A DNA stretch of 64,000 bases from Gorsachius magnificus (taxonomy: Eukaryota > Chordata > Aves > Pelecaniformes > Ardeidae). Every line of letters starts with the position of its first letter. Positions within the stretch are counted from its first letter, which is position 1. The notes under the pieces are model-generated. The model was not told the origin of the DNA. It worked only from the letters and a program-made list of their open reading frames with translations, and searched no databases. Of the stretch, positions 60,846 to 64,000 are shown piece after piece. Made by a program: the position numbers and the translations under genes. The stretch is taken from contig CM067081.1 of NCBI GenBank assembly GCA_034008185.1, positions 82,852,765 to 82,916,764 of the forward strand, read 5' to 3'.

Positions 60846-63800
60846 CTCTACACTTCCCTGCAAATATTGTTATGATGCACGGTGAGCAAAAGGTCCTAAA
60901 CTTCCTTTGGAGAAACTGTTGAAGCATGGAGGATAAATGCAGCTGTGATATTGTACCCCAAAACGAAATGCACAGTCAGTCCCAAAGCTGATAGCTCACT
61001 TGTTTTGCCGTGACAAGATTGAACAGAAACTGTTGCTAGCACAGGTGTTTGGCTGACATGCACCTTGCTTGGCATCGATTGCTGCACAGCAAGAGAAGAT
61101 GCACTACCCACTGGAAGTCCCTGGTTTAGAGCAGAATCACCACTTCCAGCTTTCAGTTCACTGGAGGCCTCCAGCATCTCCTGTGGTTGGGTCAAGTGTG
61201 GGTGAGACACTTGCTCAGCTTACTTTGGTACACAGACTGCCAGGGGGAGTTTGGCCGTGCCTAAAGTTGCTGCTGTTCAGATCACTGTTGGAGTAAAAGT
61301 GATTTTAATAGAAAATGATAGCTTCTGTATTTGGTGTATTTATGAAAAGCAAGGAAAGCATTTGCCAACACATTCGTCCCACAAAATGCCCTAAGCAAAG
61401 CTCATGCTTCAATTTTAGGAGCTGGGAAAATGTAAGGATGATTATTGTTTCATCTCAGGCAACAGCCCTACTCACTGGAGGGGACTGCTGTCAGGGGCTT
61501 GGATGTGGTATGGGAGCTCTCCTGGTGTTGCACTGAACGGCAAGAACGTGCATGGGCTAAAATAGGAAGGTATGTGAGAAACAAATCCAGAAGGTCTTGC
61601 AGGCTGTGGGTTGGAAGGAGTTACAAGAGAAGGGGAGTCCCTGTGCCTGGAGCTGCTGCATGGAATCGAGGCGGGGGGGGGCAGAACAGCAGATTGGCTG
61701 AGGGAGAGGCACAAGGCAGATGATGGAGAAAATCAAGTAAACCAACAAGGAAGTGGGATGAGACAAAGGAAAAAGAGAAAGTGGAAGAGGTGGAAAGAAC
61801 AGCGAAAAAGACAGCTAAACTAGGGCATGACAGGCATTAAGAAGCATTTGCTGATAATTTCCAGGTAACCTCTTCACGCTGCCTTTCACCTGCCTCCTTG
61901 GCTGCTGGCTGAGCTGGCGCCTCCCTGAGGACTCAGGGCTCCTCTCCAGCATTGTGCCATTGGCTGTAGGAGCTCGGCTTCCCTATTTCCACCCAGGTCC
62001 TGTGCTACAACCCCTTGGGCATCCACTGGGAGGTGGTTAGCAGGTCCAGCTGGGGCTGGGGCCTGAGGACACACTAAAGGGATTGGCTTGCCTCCGCCTG
62101 CCCACTCACTCAAAGAGCAGAACATGTAAGACCAAGTCATACAAAGAAAGCATCCATCCCGCCGTTCCTTTAGCTGTGCTGTGGTGCTCCAGAGCAGCCT
62201 CAAGCCCTCCTTTGCCTCCTTGTTCCCCAGGCAGATCCCTCTCCCGCAGCAGCTGGCTGGGGCAGCACCTGAGCTGGGAACGGCTCTGACTTTAGAGACA
62301 TCCTGAAAAAGGGAAGAAACACTGCTCAGAAACATAAACATGGGGGCTGGCTCCCTGCTCTGGTTCACAGCACAGCCTCATCGAATACGTGTATACAGTA
62401 TTTCAGCTGAGGCCTTTTGTACTGGCAGCCTAAACCTCTGTGCGGGGCCTGTGCGGGCTCTCTGCTTGCTCTGCCGATCTCTGTTTTGGGAGGAGCAGTG
62501 TTCTCTCACCTTGCTGGTGCTCCTGTCCGCAGCGCAGTCTGGGCAGCTTCTCCCCTCTCTCTCAAGGCCCTTTTTCTTTTCTGGCAACTAGTCTCGGTCT
62601 CAGCTCTGGAGGATGGGAAACCAGCACTCTAAACTGCTTTGAATCTGCTTAATTCAGCTGCCTTCTGCATTACCTCACCTACCTGTTCTGCCTGGTCCTT
62701 TCTTTAAATAGCCCCTCTTTGATTTATTTGTAGGCAACTAGACAGATAAGAACACAAACATAAACAAGAAAACCAAGCTCCATATAATAATATTACTGAT
62801 ACCAAGGGTTTTTTTCCTCACAATTCATCACAGCATTTTTATTGATTAAGAGCAGAAGTAGGAAAAAGAGGAGGGCCTGCTTGAAAAAAAATGGGAGTTT
62901 TATGGTTATAATTTAATAATATATATTAAAAAAATGACTCTTTTTGATGGTTGTGTTTGCAAACCTAAACAATCTGTATCTCTAAATATGATAACATGAG
63001 CTGTAATATGACTCTCTTCATAACGTAACACTTGAAACAGAAACCTCTGTTCCTCAATTACACCCACACCATCTCCCTCTACCTCCCCATACCATTTCCA
63101 CCCAGAGCAGGACCTCTTTCTCAGCCTAGTTGATTAGGGCAGGGGCACAAGGTCACCTGGCCTTTCTGAGATTGAGGGGGGAAGTATCTTCTCCTCTTCC
63201 ATTGAGAAGCATCCAAAGGATGGGTATGATGTGAGTTGCAACTTGTACATATACAAAAGTTCAAGCTTACGGTATGGCGAGGAGCTTATGCATGCTGGAG
63301 CACAAGACCGCAGAGAGGCCAGGGGTGCTGCACCAATATTTTTGTGAGTATCCAAGAAAGACAGTGAAGGGCGCTCTGGTCTGCAGTGAGAAATGAGCAA
63401 TCTGCTGTCACGGCACTGCCCACTGCCAGGGCCTGTGCTCTTGGACAGCCGCCTGAGATGCTGGGCGAAGAGCCCACAGTCATTTCATGTGACAAACCCC
63501 TTCCTGATACCTGCACCTTTACCATGCAGAAAACATGTCCAGAGGAATAAGGAGGGATCAAGGATGACTGAAACAACAATTTTTCTTTTTTTATCTCAAG
63601 AAGACAATTCCTGCCCCCCTTCTCATCCCTTTTCTGTGTCCTGGGACACCCCTGGGTAGTTACCATGCTTCAGGGCAGAGGTACCAGCCCAATTAGCTGA
63701 GACAGGCCTACATCCTTCTCTTCGAATGCTTCAGAGTATGCTAGAAGGGGGCCACATACTATCCTGGTCCATGTGTGTTTTGCAAATTGAAGAGTACCTC

Positions 63801-64000
63801 TGTACTCACAGAACAGCTCGGGTTGGGACTTTTTTTGGGTAGTTTCATATATAGTAACTAAGGGCATTACATTGGTGGGCATAAGCTCCAGGTAAGTCTT
63901 TCTTGACCAGGAAAAATAATTTTCATTTAGATTAGTTAGGTTTATAGCCAAGAAATGCCTCAAATGGACATGCCCTCCACTCTTCCTGGAATCTTTTTTT
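60846..64000 (+). other. TLR7 3' flank and 3' UTR, no gene recognised
   Basis: No canonical AATAAA was found close to the stop; an ATTAAA occurs near 62,935. GC-richer stretches at 61,500-62,650 contain several unrelated short open frames without recognisable domains. No TLR8-like leucine-rich or TIR sequence was seen before the window ends. Confidence 0.55.

Noticed and set aside
60630..61210. Minus-strand frames over the TLR7 TIR region and 3' flank
   Set aside because: They are antisense shadows of TLR7 or short unsupported frames.

Overview
The window looks like a bird nuclear genome. Evidence: many CR1 LINE fragments with the typical 3' ends (ATTCTATGATTCT), avian-type endogenous retrovirus LTRs, spliced vertebrate genes, and the PRPS2-TLR7 gene order conserved with other amniotes. 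I cannot name the species.

Layout. 1-17,090 is AT-rich intergenic DNA with CR1 fragments and no supportable gene. A CpG island (about 17,090-18,040) carries the TATA-less promoter and first exon of PRPS2. Seven coding exons run on the + strand from 17,552 to 43,843. They give an uninterrupted 318-residue phosphoribosyl-pyrophosphate synthetase 2. The 3' UTR probably has a proximal (44,006) and a distal (45,808) poly(A) signal. From about 46.2 to 52.0 kb lies a repeat cluster: two ERVL-like LTRs, a minus-strand CR1 split by a plus-strand CR1, and a CR1 5' part preserving the ORF1/ORF2 junction. TLR7 follows on the + strand. The large exon (57,705-60,845) holds nearly all the protein, but the conserved start codon appears to be the last three bases of a small upstream exon (53,200-53,247), giving a 1,047-residue receptor. 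The final 3.1 kb holds no recognisable gene, and TLR8, which follows TLR7 in mammals, is not reached or not present here.

Function. The two genes are neighbours by conserved synteny, not by shared pathway. PRPS2 makes PRPP in the cytosol for purine, pyrimidine and NAD synthesis. TLR7 senses single-stranded RNA and guanosine in endolysosomes and signals through MyD88. No previously undescribed system was found. The most useful observations are the split TLR7 start codon, a RUNX plus PU.1/IRF-type motif cluster upstream of TLR7, a solo LTR with perfect 5-bp target duplications, nested CR1 insertions, and a GC-rich inverted repeat in the PRPS2 promoter/5' UTR.
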